Positions 1 through 7,541 of a DNA stretch of 64,000 bases are shown here, piece after piece (positions within the stretch are counted from its first letter, which is position 1; every line of letters starts with the position of its first letter). The notes beneath the pieces are model-generated. The model was not told the origin of the DNA, ran no database searches, and saw nothing but the letters and a program-made list of their open reading frames with translations. The stretch comes from Deltaproteobacteria bacterium (lineage in GTDB: Bacteria > Myxococcota_A > Polyangia > GCA-2747355 > JADLHG01). The position numbers were made by a program, and so were the translations under genes. Location of the stretch: positions 253,423 to 317,422 of the forward strand of contig JADLHG010000005.1 in the NCBI GenBank assembly GCA_020848905.1, in the 5' to 3' direction.

Positions 1-1
1 C

Positions 2-127
2 CTGGCCTCGGGGCTGAGCCTCACGAACTACGACGGGAACATCCTGGCCTTCACGCCCGACGGCTCTACGCTCCACGTGGCGGACCGCCAGAACGGACGC
101 GTGGTCTGCATCGAGCCCACGAAGTAG
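2..127 (+). CDS. C-terminal fragment of a beta-propeller-like protein
   Basis: Only the last 41 codons are in the window; the gene begins upstream. The visible end has a DG-x-x-L-H-V-A-D pattern followed by an N-G-R-V turn, which resembles the last blade of YncE/NHL/SMP-30-type beta-propellers. Stop is TAG at 125-127, nine bases before the next gene, so the two may be cotranscribed. The fold is inferred from one repeat only and the full domain structure cannot be seen. Confidence 0.5.
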   Translation: MASGLSLTNYDGNILAFTPDGSTLHVADRQNGRVVCIEPTK

Positions 128-136
128 AACGGCCAG

Positions 137-1645
137 ATGACCGAGACCGCCCCCCCACCTGCCGAGACGCGTCGCCGCCTTGGCGGCACCTACTGGCTCC
201 TGAACTCGATCGAGATGTTCGAGCGGCTGGCGTACTTCACGCTGCGCGTGATGGCCCCGATCTACATCATGCAGGTCGGCGCGAAGAACCCGGGAGGCCT
301 GCACCTCACCGCGCAGCACAAGGGGCGCATCTACGCCTGGTGGGCCATCTTCCAATCGTTCCTGCCCATCGCCACCGGCGGCTTCGCTGACCGCTACGGC
401 TACAAGCGCGTGCTCGGGCTGGCCATCGCGACCAACACCGCGGGCTACCTGATCATGGCCTTCGCCCACAGCTACGTCGGCTTCTTCGCGGGCGTGCTGG
501 TGCTCGCCACGGGGAGCGCCTTTTTCAAGCCGAGCCTGCAGGGCGCGCTGGCCCACGCCATGGGGCCCGGGAGCACCTCTCTCGGGTGGGGCATCTTCTA
601 CTGGGTGGTGAACGTGGGCTCGCTCGTGGCCCACTACATCGCGGGGCCCCTCGTCGGGGACAAGAGCGCCGCGGGCTGGCAACGTCTCCTCCTCGGCGGC
701 GCGGCGGCGAGCGCGACGAACCTCCTGCTCCTCCTCGTGCTGAAGGACGTCCCGTCGGGAGCTCCGAGCCAGGAGACCGCGCTGCAGGTGCTCAAGCGCA
801 CGCTGGTCAACGTCTGGGACGCGCGCCTCATCGCCTGGCTCCTCATCATGTCCTGCTTCTGGCTGATGATGTATCAGCTCTGGGATCTGCAGCCCAACTT
901 CATCGAGGACTGGGTGGACAGCTCGATGATCGCGCGGCACCTGCCCGCCGGCTTGGGCCTCACCGAGGCGGGCGAGGGGGGCGCTCTCCGCGTCCCGCAG
1001 CAGGTGCTGATCTCCCTCAACAGCATCTTGATCGTGCTCCTCGTGGTGCCGATCTCATGGCTGGCGCGGCGCATGCGCACGCTCTCCGCCATGCTCATCG
1101 GCATGCTCGTCGCCACGGTCGGAGTGCTCGTGGCCGGCTTCACCCCGAACGGCTGGCTGCTCCTCTTCGGCATCGGCTTCTTCTCGCTCGGCGAGATGCT
1201 CACTGGTCCGAAGAAGCAGGAGTACCTCGGCATCATCGCCCCGCCCGGCAAGAAGGGCATGTACCTCGGCTACGTGAACATCCCCGTCGGGATCGGCCTC
1301 GCGGTGGGCTCGGTGCTCCAGGGCCGCATCTACGGCACCTACGGCGAGAAGGCCACGCTCGCGCTCAGATACCTCACGGAGAAGACGACCGCCGGGGCAG
1401 CACCTCCTTGGGACGGCACGGTCGCCTCGCTCGAGGCGGCGACGGGGGTGAAGCGCCCGGAGGCCTTCGCCCGGCTCCGCGAGACGACGAAGCTCGATCA
1501 TCAAGGGGCCACGCGCCTGCTCTGGGAGACCTACCGGCCTCACGTGCGCGTGTGGACGCCGTTCGCGGTGATCGGCGCCGTGGCCGCGATCGCCCTCTTC
1601 GTCTTCGGGCGTCTCGCGCGGCGCTGGAAGGACATGAACGCATAG
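137..1645 (+). CDS. POT-family (proton-dependent oligopeptide) MFS transporter
   Basis: A 502-residue polytopic inner-membrane protein. Near residue 27-36 it has the E-x-x-E-R signature (EMFERLAYF) that in the proton-dependent oligopeptide transporter family lies in helix 1 and couples proton and peptide binding. A D-R-Y-G-Y-K-R segment matches the MFS loop 2-3 motif. There are about 12-14 hydrophobic segments, and the length fits the family. The ATG at 137 follows the preceding stop by nine bases. A second POT-like gene lies at 6178, also with E-x-x-E-R, so the two bracket the pyrophosphatase and DedA genes. The substrate (di/tripeptide or other) cannot be read from sequence. Confidence 0.8.
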   Translation: MTETAPPPAETRRRLGGTYWLLNSIEMFERLAYFTLRVMAPIYIMQVGAKNPGGLHLTAQHKGRIYAWWAIFQSFLPIATGGFADRYGYKRVLGLAIATNTAGYLIMAFAHSYVGFFAGVLVLATGSAFFKPSLQGALAHAMGPGSTSLGWGIFYWVVNVGSLVAHYIAGPLVGDKSAAGWQRLLLGGAAASATNLLLLLVLKDVPSGAPSQETALQVLKRTLVNVWDARLIAWLLIMSCFWLMMYQLWDLQPNFIEDWVDSSMIARHLPAGLGLTEAGEGGALRVPQQVLISLNSILIVLLVVPISWLARRMRTLSAMLIGMLVATVGVLVAGFTPNGWLLLFGIGFFSLGEMLTGPKKQEYLGIIAPPGKKGMYLGYVNIPVGIGLAVGSVLQGRIYGTYGEKATLALRYLTEKTTAGAAPPWDGTVASLEAATGVKRPEAFARLRETTKLDHQGATRLLWETYRPHVRVWTPFAVIGAVAAIALFVFGRLARRWKDMNA

Positions 1646-1658
1646 GGGGTGTCCCCTA
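1643..1658. terminator. Hairpin made from the two convergent stop codons
   Basis: TAGGGG-GTGT-CCCCTA is a perfect 6-bp stem with a 4-nt loop. Its left arm begins with the stop codon of the upstream transporter gene and its right arm ends with the stop codon of the convergent lipoprotein gene. The plus-strand side is followed by CTTT. It is a plausible bidirectional transcription end, though short for a classical intrinsic terminator. Confidence 0.45.
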
Positions 1659-2588
1659 CTTTCCCTGCCACCAATCCTTGCGCGCCCGCGGGTCCATCCA
1701 GCTCCCCGTATCCCGGATCGACACCACGAGCTCCGCTCCCGACGCGCGCCCGATCGGTTGCTTGCTGCGTAGCGCGGGCAGCTTCGCGCGCCCCGCCGCG
1801 TTCGCCTGCTGGTAGAGCACAAGGAGCGACGGCTCGACGCACAGGCCCGCGAGGTGCACCGTGTAGCCTCGCACCACGTTGTCCTCGCGCGTGTACTTGA
1901 TCGTGAGGCTCGTCGGCGTCGCGAGCAGCACCACCGCAGTGTAGCCGTCGCCGATGTTGTAGCCGCTCGAGGGGGCGCGCAGCACCTCGCCCACCTGCGT
2001 CTGCATCCCCGCCAGGCTCACCTCCACCGAGGTCACGTAGCCCTTGGCGCAGTTGCATCCCCAGTCCCAGCTCTCCACCTGATAGGTCGAGGCGAACGCC
2101 GGAACCCGCTCGTCGGAGAAGATCGCGAAGAGCTGCGGCGGTGGCGTGTGGTCGGTGGGACCGTTGATGTCCACGAGTCCCTTCTGCGCGGTCACGGCGC
2201 GCCACTTCCGCAGGAGCAGGTTGACGTCGCCGTGCTGCTCGGCCGGGCGATCCGTCTTCTCGTTCACCGAGAGCAGCTCGTAGCGTGCGCCCGCGATGGC
2301 CGCCGTGCAGGCCGCAGGAGGATGAGGGGTACCCGTGTCGCTCTGCGGCGGAGCCTTCGCGTCGGCACGACCCGCCGCGTCGGAGCGCGGTCCCACGGGA
2401 GCGTCGGCCGCGCCGCCGAGAAGGTCAGCCGCTCCTGCCCCCGCATCCCGCGGCAAGACCCCCTCGCCCGGCAGCCCCCCGCCGAGCTGCCCCGAGCATC
2501 CGGAGCCCACCAGCGCTCCCATCATTAATAGAAGCGGCGCCCCGATAACCTGGTACGCGGCGCGGCTCGCCGGTCGCTCGAACACCAT
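1656..2588 (-). CDS. Secreted lipoprotein with a conserved unrecognised C-terminal domain
   Basis: A 310-residue protein with an N-terminal hydrophobic stretch (about residues 13-29) ending V-G-S-G-C, a loose lipobox with Cys31 as the likely acylation site. An Ala/Asp/Gly-rich linker follows (to about 90) and then a compact domain with W-D-W-G-C-N-C near the middle, Y-T-R-E-D-N-V-V, and a C-terminal R-D-T-G-S-W-M-D-P-R block that look strongly conserved in style. I do not recognise the family. Probably attached to a membrane and facing the periplasm or outside. A weak sigma-54-like site lies just upstream (2601-2616), which would leave almost no leader. It is convergent with the POT transporter gene. 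Confidence 0.65.
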   Translation of the reverse strand: MVFERPASRAAYQVIGAPLLLMMGALVGSGCSGQLGGGLPGEGVLPRDAGAGAADLLGGAADAPVGPRSDAAGRADAKAPPQSDTGTPHPPAACTAAIAGARYELLSVNEKTDRPAEQHGDVNLLLRKWRAVTAQKGLVDINGPTDHTPPPQLFAIFSDERVPAFASTYQVESWDWGCNCAKGYVTSVEVSLAGMQTQVGEVLRAPSSGYNIGDGYTAVVLLATPTSLTIKYTREDNVVRGYTVHLAGLCVEPSLLVLYQQANAAGRAKLPALRSKQPIGRASGAELVVSIRDTGSWMDPRARKDWWQGK

Positions 2589-2600
2589 GGCCCTCTTTCA

Positions 2601-2616
2601 AGCAAGCCTCGTTCCG
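2601..2616 (-). promoter_or_regulatory. Possible sigma-54 promoter (weaker match)
   Basis: Read on the minus strand the site is CGGAACGAGGCTTGCT: GG and GC 10 bp apart and a perfect TTGCT, with two mismatches to TGGCACG in the -24 half. The predicted start of transcription falls within about two bases of the ATG at 2588, so the message would be nearly leaderless; this lowers confidence. Confidence 0.3.
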
Positions 2617-2905
2617 CCGGAACGACGCCGGAAACCCTTCGAGAATATGCCACGCAACCCCGGACGCAAGACCTCTCTGCCCATCCTCGTGCGCAACCTT
2701 CGAGGCCCCCGGAGAGCAGCCGGCCGCCTCGTCGGGCCCGGGACGGACTGCGTTGCGTTTGGCAACGAAACGGGCTTGCGCTCTGCGTTACTTGGTGCTT
2801 TTATGCCGCCGGCTGTTAGCTCGACGAGGTTGTAGTCCTTTCGCCGCAGTAGCGGGCAAAGCCCTCGTCGGTCCTCGAGACCACCCAAACAGAAGAGTTT
2901 TCGTG
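2617..2905. other. Intergenic leader region of the pyrophosphatase gene
   Basis: About 290 bases without a gene. The only structure noted is a hairpin at 2751-2767 (CGTTGC, 5-nt loop, GCAACG) with no T run. An in-frame extension of the pyrophosphatase frame up to 2753 looks non-coding: it is basic, Cys-rich and precedes a good signal-like N-terminus. No known riboswitch motif was recognised. Confidence 0.4.
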
Positions 2906-5395
2906 ATGGACAGAAAAGGGAAAGCCGCATCACCACCGGGCCGCCTGGGGCGGCTCCTCACCTCGGGGCTCCTCGGCCTCCTGACGTTGCTCGTCACGCG
3001 CGTAGCGCTGGCCAGCGAGGCGGAGCTCGTCCTGCCCGACCTGAAGAGCCAGAGCTTCATGGGGGTGACAGGGCACAACCTGCTCCTCGGCGGCATCGTG
3101 ATCTGCTTCTTCGGCATGCTCTTCGGGCTGGCCATGTACGTGCAGCTCAAGAACCTGCCCGTGCACAAGGCCATGCGCGAGATCTCGGAGCTCATCTACG
3201 AGACCTGCAAGACGTACCTCCTCACGCAGGGCAAGTTCTTGATGCTCCTCGAGATCTTCATCGCCGCGGTGATCGTCTTCTACTTCGGCTACCTGCGGCA
3301 CTTCCCGGCGGTGAAGGTGGCGGTGATCGTCATCTTCAGCGTGGTCGGGATCCTCGGCAGCTACGGCGTGGCCTGGTTCGGGATCCGGATCAACACCTTC
3401 GCGAACTCCCGCACCGCCTTCGCCAGCCTCAAGGGCAAGCCCTTCCCGACCTACGCCATCCCCCTCAAGGCGGGCATGAGCATCGGCATGCTGCTCATCT
3501 CCACCGAGCTCGTGATGATGCTCGCCATCATGCTCTTCGTCCCGTCGGACTACGCGGGCCCCTGCTTCATCGGCTTCGCCATCGGTGAGTCGCTCGGCGC
3601 CGCGGCGCTCCGCATCGCCGGCGGCATCTTCACGAAGATCGCCGATATCGGCTCCGACCTGATGAAGATCGTCTTCAACATCAAGGAAGACGACGCGCGC
3701 AACCCGGGCGTGATCGCCGACTGCACCGGTGACAACGCCGGCGACTCGGTGGGCCCCACGGCCGACGGTTTCGAGACCTACGGCGTGACGGGCGTGGCCC
3801 TCATCACCTTCATCCTCCTCGCGGTCAAGGACCCGGCGATCCAGGTCCAGCTCCTGGTCTGGATCTTCGTCATGCGCGTCATGATGATCGTCACCAGCGC
3901 CCTCTCCTACTTCATCAACGGCGTCATCGCCTCGAGCCGTTTCGGCAACGCCGACAAGATGAACTACGAGGCGCCGCTCACCTCGCTGGTCTGGATCACC
4001 TCCCTCGTCTCGGTGGCCCTGACCTACGCCGTCTCCTACGTGCTCATCGCCAAGCTCGGCGACGGCACCCTCTGGTGGAAGCTCTCCTCGATCATCACCT
4101 GCGGAACGCTGGCGGGCGCCATCATCCCCGAGCTGGTGAAGATCTTCACCTCCACCGAGTCGGCCCACGTGCGCGAGGTGGTGACCTCCTCGCGCGAGGG
4201 CGGGGCCTCGCTGAACATCCTCTCCGGCCTCACCGCCGGAAACTTCAGCGCCTACTGGATGGGCCTGACGATTGTGGCGCTGATGGCCGCCGCCTACGGC
4301 GTGAGCCTGACGGGCCTCTCCCAGCTCATCCCCATCGCCCCCGCGGTCTTCGCCTTCGGCCTGGTGGCCTTCGGCTTCCTCGGCATGGGGCCCGTGACCA
4401 TCGCCGTGGACTCGTACGGCCCGGTCACGGACAACGCCCAGTCGGTCTACGAGCTCGCGCTGATCGAGAGCGTGCCCAAGGAAGAGATCAAGAAGGAGTT
4501 CGGCTTCGAGCCCGACTTCGTGAAGGCCAAGCACTTCCTCGAGGAGAACGACGGCGCGGGCAACACCTTCAAGGCCACCGCCAAGCCCGTGCTCATCGGC
4601 ACCGCGGTCGTCGGCGCGGCGACCCTCATCTTCTCCATCATCATCCAGCTAACCGCCGGCCTGACCCAGAACGTGGACAAGCTCTCGCTCCTCCACCCCC
4701 CCTTCCTCCTCGGACTCATCACCGGCGGCGCGGTGATCTACTGGTTCACCGGCGCGTCCACGCAGGCCGTGGTCACCGGAGCCTATCGCGCGGTGGAGTT
4801 CATCAAGCGCAACATCAAGCTCGACTCGGGGGCGGAGAAGGCCTCGACCGAGGACAGCAAGCGCGTGGTCGAGATCTGCACCCAGTACGCCCAGAAGGGC
4901 ATGTTCAACATCTTCCTCGTGGTCTTCTTCTCGACGCTCGCCTTCGCCTGCCTCGAGCCCTATTTCTTCATCGGCTACCTGATGTCCATCGCCATGTTCG
5001 GCCTCTACCAGGCCATCTTCATGGCCAACGCCGGCGGCGCGTGGGACAACGCCAAGAAGCTCGTCGAGACCGAGCTGAAGGAGAAGGGCACCGAGCTGCA
5101 CGCCGCGACCGTGGTCGGCGACACCGTGGGCGACCCCTTCAAGGACACCTCCTCGGTGGCCATGAACCCGATCATTAAGTTCACGACCCTCTTCGGCCTG
5201 CTGGCCGTCGAGCTGGCGATCGAGATGGACCGGCAGACCAGCCTCATCCTCGCGGGCGTCTTCTTCGCCATCTCGGTGGTCTTCGTCTACCGCTCCTTCT
5301 ACTCCATGCGCATCCAGTCGGGCGGCACCGAATCCTCTTCGGCACCGGCGGCCCAGGCGAAGGCCACGCGCGACACGCAGACCCACGCGCCGTAG
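2906..5395 (+). CDS. hppA: Membrane-bound proton-translocating pyrophosphatase, divergent type
   Basis: An 829-residue integral membrane enzyme that hydrolyses pyrophosphate and pumps ions (H+, possibly Na+). Family motifs are recognisable: the D-x-x-G-D-N-x-G-D substrate site (DCTGDNAGD), YGPVTDNA, GGAWDNAKK and GDTVGDPFKDTS. The first differs from the usual [12 protein letters not shown] and is followed by PTADGFETYG. The GNTFKA segment aligns with GNTTKA of potassium-independent enzymes, so K+ independence is inferred. The ATG at 2906 is preferred because it starts a basic-then-hydrophobic N-terminus (residues 1-35, ending ALA-S) resembling a signal peptide, an unusual addition. About 16 membrane segments. 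It probably recovers energy from biosynthetic PPi. Confidence 0.9.
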   Translation: MDRKGKAASPPGRLGRLLTSGLLGLLTLLVTRVALASEAELVLPDLKSQSFMGVTGHNLLLGGIVICFFGMLFGLAMYVQLKNLPVHKAMREISELIYETCKTYLLTQGKFLMLLEIFIAAVIVFYFGYLRHFPAVKVAVIVIFSVVGILGSYGVAWFGIRINTFANSRTAFASLKGKPFPTYAIPLKAGMSIGMLLISTELVMMLAIMLFVPSDYAGPCFIGFAIGESLGAAALRIAGGIFTKIADIGSDLMKIVFNIKEDDARNPGVIADCTGDNAGDSVGPTADGFETYGVTGVALITFILLAVKDPAIQVQLLVWIFVMRVMMIVTSALSYFINGVIASSRFGNADKMNYEAPLTSLVWITSLVSVALTYAVSYVLIAKLGDGTLWWKLSSIITCGTLAGAIIPELVKIFTSTESAHVREVVTSSREGGASLNILSGLTAGNFSAYWMGLTIVALMAAAYGVSLTGLSQLIPIAPAVFAFGLVAFGFLGMGPVTIAVDSYGPVTDNAQSVYELALIESVPKEEIKKEFGFEPDFVKAKHFLEENDGAGNTFKATAKPVLIGTAVVGAATLIFSIIIQLTAGLTQNVDKLSLLHPPFLLGLITGGAVIYWFTGASTQAVVTGAYRAVEFIKRNIKLDSGAEKASTEDSKRVVEICTQYAQKGMFNIFLVVFFSTLAFACLEPYFFIGYLMSIAMFGLYQAIFMANAGGAWDNAKKLVETELKEKGTELHAATVVGDTVGDPFKDTSSVAMNPIIKFTTLFGLLAVELAIEMDRQTSLILAGVFFAISVVFVYRSFYSMRIQSGGTESSSAPAAQAKATRDTQTHAP

Positions 5396-5488
5396 CGGCG
5401 CCGCCTTGGGCTCCCGCGGTCTCGCGCGAGGAGCCGAGGCCTCCCCACCCGAGGGGCTCCCTTCAGAGGCCCCTCCCGAGGCGCCGAA

Positions 5489-6181
5489 ATGGACTTCCTC
5501 AAGCACCTCATCGACATCTTCCTGCACCTGGACCAGTACCTCACGGTCTGGACCACCACCATGGGCCTCTGGCTCTACGTGCTGCTCTTCGTGGTGATCT
5601 TCGCCGAGACGGGACTGGTGGTGACGCCGTTTCTCCCCGGCGACTCGCTCCTCTTCGCGGTAGGCGCGGTCTGCAGCCTCCCCGGCTCGCCGGTGAAGGT
5701 CTACTGGATCATCCCGCTCTTGATCCTCGCGGGGGTGCTGGGCGACGCGGTCAACTACGCCATCGGCTACCGCATCGGGCCCAAGATCTTCCACAAGGAG
5801 AAGTCGCGCCTGCTGAACAAGAAGCACCTCCTGCGGGCGCAGGAGTTCTACGAGCGCTACGGCGGCAAGACCATCGTCATCGCGCGCTTCATCCCCATCA
5901 TCCGCACCTTCGCCCCCTTCGTGGCCGGGATCGGCAAGATGACCTACCGCCGCTTCGCCACGTTCAACGTGTCCGGCGCCATCGCGTGGGTCACGGGCTT
6001 CGTCGTCGCCGGCTATCTCTTCGGCAACATCAAAGCCGTGAAGCGCAACTTCCAGTACGTGATCCTGGCCATCATCATCCTCTCCGTGATGCCCGCGGTG
6101 ATCGAGATCTGGCGCGAGCGCAAACGCGCGAAGACCGCTCGCAGCAGCTCGGCTCCGTCGAGCGAGCAGGGACCGGCGTGA
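5489..6181 (+). CDS. DedA/SNARE-associated family inner-membrane protein
   Basis: A 230-residue membrane protein with the DedA hallmarks: F-L-P-G-D-S-L-L-F near residue 48, G-D-x-x-N-Y-x-I-G near 85, and the R-F-I-P-I-I-R-T-F-A-P-x-V-A-G block near 135. DedA proteins are linked to lipid-carrier (undecaprenyl phosphate or phospholipid) flipping and proton-motive-force homeostasis, often depending on membrane-embedded acidic and arginine residues, which are present here. Its stop overlaps the start of the next transporter (GTGA), so the two are translationally coupled. The link with a proton-pumping pyrophosphatase upstream is suggestive only. Confidence 0.88.
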   Translation: MDFLKHLIDIFLHLDQYLTVWTTTMGLWLYVLLFVVIFAETGLVVTPFLPGDSLLFAVGAVCSLPGSPVKVYWIIPLLILAGVLGDAVNYAIGYRIGPKIFHKEKSRLLNKKHLLRAQEFYERYGGKTIVIARFIPIIRTFAPFVAGIGKMTYRRFATFNVSGAIAWVTGFVVAGYLFGNIKAVKRNFQYVILAIIILSVMPAVIEIWRERKRAKTARSSSAPSSEQGPA

Positions 6182-7512
6182 CCTGGCGCTTCCCGGCCTC
6201 GTTCTGGGTCGCAAACACGATCGAGCTCTTCGAGCGTGCCGCCTACTACGGCACCTTCATCACCCTCTCGGTCTTTCTGACCTCGGTCGTCGGCTACAGC
6301 GACGTCCAGGCGGGGTACATCGCGGGGATCTTCTCCTCCTCGATGTACCTGCTCCCCTTCCTCACGGGGGCGCTGGCCGACCGGATGGGCTTCCGCGCCG
6401 CGCTCGGCCTGGCCTTTACGCTTCTCGCCGCCGGCTACGCCTGCCTCGGCCTCTTCCCCACGCCGGCGCCAGTGCTCTTCGGGCTCCTGCTGATCCTCGT
6501 CGGCGGCTCGTTCGTGAAGCCGATCATCACCGGCACCGTGGCCAAGACCTCCGACGAGAGCACCCGCGCGCGCGCCTTCAGCCTCTTCTACATGGTCGTC
6601 AACATAGGCGCCTTCTCGGGCAAGACGGTGGCCAAGCCGGTGCGCGTGGCGCTCGGGCAAAGGTTCGTGCCGCTCTACTCGGCGGGCGCGGCGGCGGTCG
6701 CGCTCCTCGGCACGCTCCTCTTCTACCGTCCGCCGGGACAGAACACCGACGGGAACAAGCCCGCGTCGCGGCAGACCCTCTCGGGGCTCCTCACGGTGCT
6801 CAAGAACGGCCGATTCCTCGCGCTGATCCTCATCACCGCCGGCTTCTGGGCCATCCAGGGCCAGCTCTACGCCTCGATGCCCAAGTACGTGCTGCGCACC
6901 GTCGGCGAACAGGCCTCCCCCGAGTGGTACGCCAACGTCAATCCCTTCGTGGTCGTGCTGCTGGTGGTCCCCATCACGCAGCTTCTCCGGAACCTGCAGC
7001 CGATCACGTCGATCGGGATCAGCCTGGCGCTGATTCCCCTGTCGGCCCTGGCCATGGCGCTCTCGCCGCTGCTGGCGGGCTCGTCGAGCGTCTTCGGCAT
7101 GCAGCTGCACCCCGTCACGGTCGTGATGATCACCGGCATCGCGCTCCAGGGCTTCGCCGAGTGCTTCCTCTCGCCCCGCTACCTCGAGTACGCCTCGAAG
7201 CAAGCTCCTCCCGGACAGGAGGGGCTCTACATGGGCTACGCCCACATCAACAGCTTCTTCGCCTGGCTCTTCGGCTTCATCATCTCGGGCTATCTGCTCG
7301 AGGCCTACTGTCCGGACCCAAAGAAGCTCTCCGCGGCGGAGCAGGCCGCCCACAAGCTGGCGCTCGCGGGCGGGGGCCCCATGCCCGAGGCCTACGCCCA
7401 CGCGCACTACATCTGGTATGCCTTCGCCGGAGTGGGTGCCTTCGCCTTCCTCATGCTGCTCGTCTTTCAGGTGGTGACGAAGCGGCGGGACGCGCTGCGC
7501 GCCGCCGCGTAG
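6178..7512 (+). CDS. POT-family MFS transporter
   Basis: A 444-residue polytopic protein starting at a GTG that overlaps the DedA stop in GTGA. The first helix contains the POT signature E-L-F-E-R-A-A-Y-Y-G (residues about 13-22), followed by the MFS loop motif A-D-R-M-G-F-R. About 12 membrane segments. It is shorter than the other POT-like protein in this window (502 residues) and differs in the C-terminal half. Likely a proton-coupled symporter of peptides or similar small molecules; the substrate is not readable. Longer in-frame extensions upstream overlap DedA and lack coding character. Confidence 0.8.
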   Translation: MTWRFPASFWVANTIELFERAAYYGTFITLSVFLTSVVGYSDVQAGYIAGIFSSSMYLLPFLTGALADRMGFRAALGLAFTLLAAGYACLGLFPTPAPVLFGLLLILVGGSFVKPIITGTVAKTSDESTRARAFSLFYMVVNIGAFSGKTVAKPVRVALGQRFVPLYSAGAAAVALLGTLLFYRPPGQNTDGNKPASRQTLSGLLTVLKNGRFLALILITAGFWAIQGQLYASMPKYVLRTVGEQASPEWYANVNPFVVVLLVVPITQLLRNLQPITSIGISLALIPLSALAMALSPLLAGSSSVFGMQLHPVTVVMITGIALQGFAECFLSPRYLEYASKQAPPGQEGLYMGYAHINSFFAWLFGFIISGYLLEAYCPDPKKLSAAEQAAHKLALAGGGPMPEAYAHAHYIWYAFAGVGAFAFLMLLVFQVVTKRRDALRAAA

Positions 7513-7541
7513 CGCCCTCGACCCGCTCCGCGCGCCGACAC

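Noticed and set aside
2753-2905. N-terminal extension of the pyrophosphatase frame
   Set aside because: It is basic and Cys-rich, unlike the family, and the ATG at 2906 begins a clean hydrophobic leader.
2617-2905. Riboswitch in the pyrophosphatase leader
   Set aside because: Only a small hairpin is visible; none of the conserved motifs of known riboswitches was recognised.
2930-4534. Long open frame (about 534 codons) on the minus strand under the pyrophosphatase gene
   Set aside because: It is an antisense shadow caused by very high GC: His/Asp/Glu/Arg-rich composition, no domain, and the opposite strand has clear conserved motifs. The same holds for the long antisense frames at 4649-6214, 6013-7773, 25597-26997 and 30085-31887.
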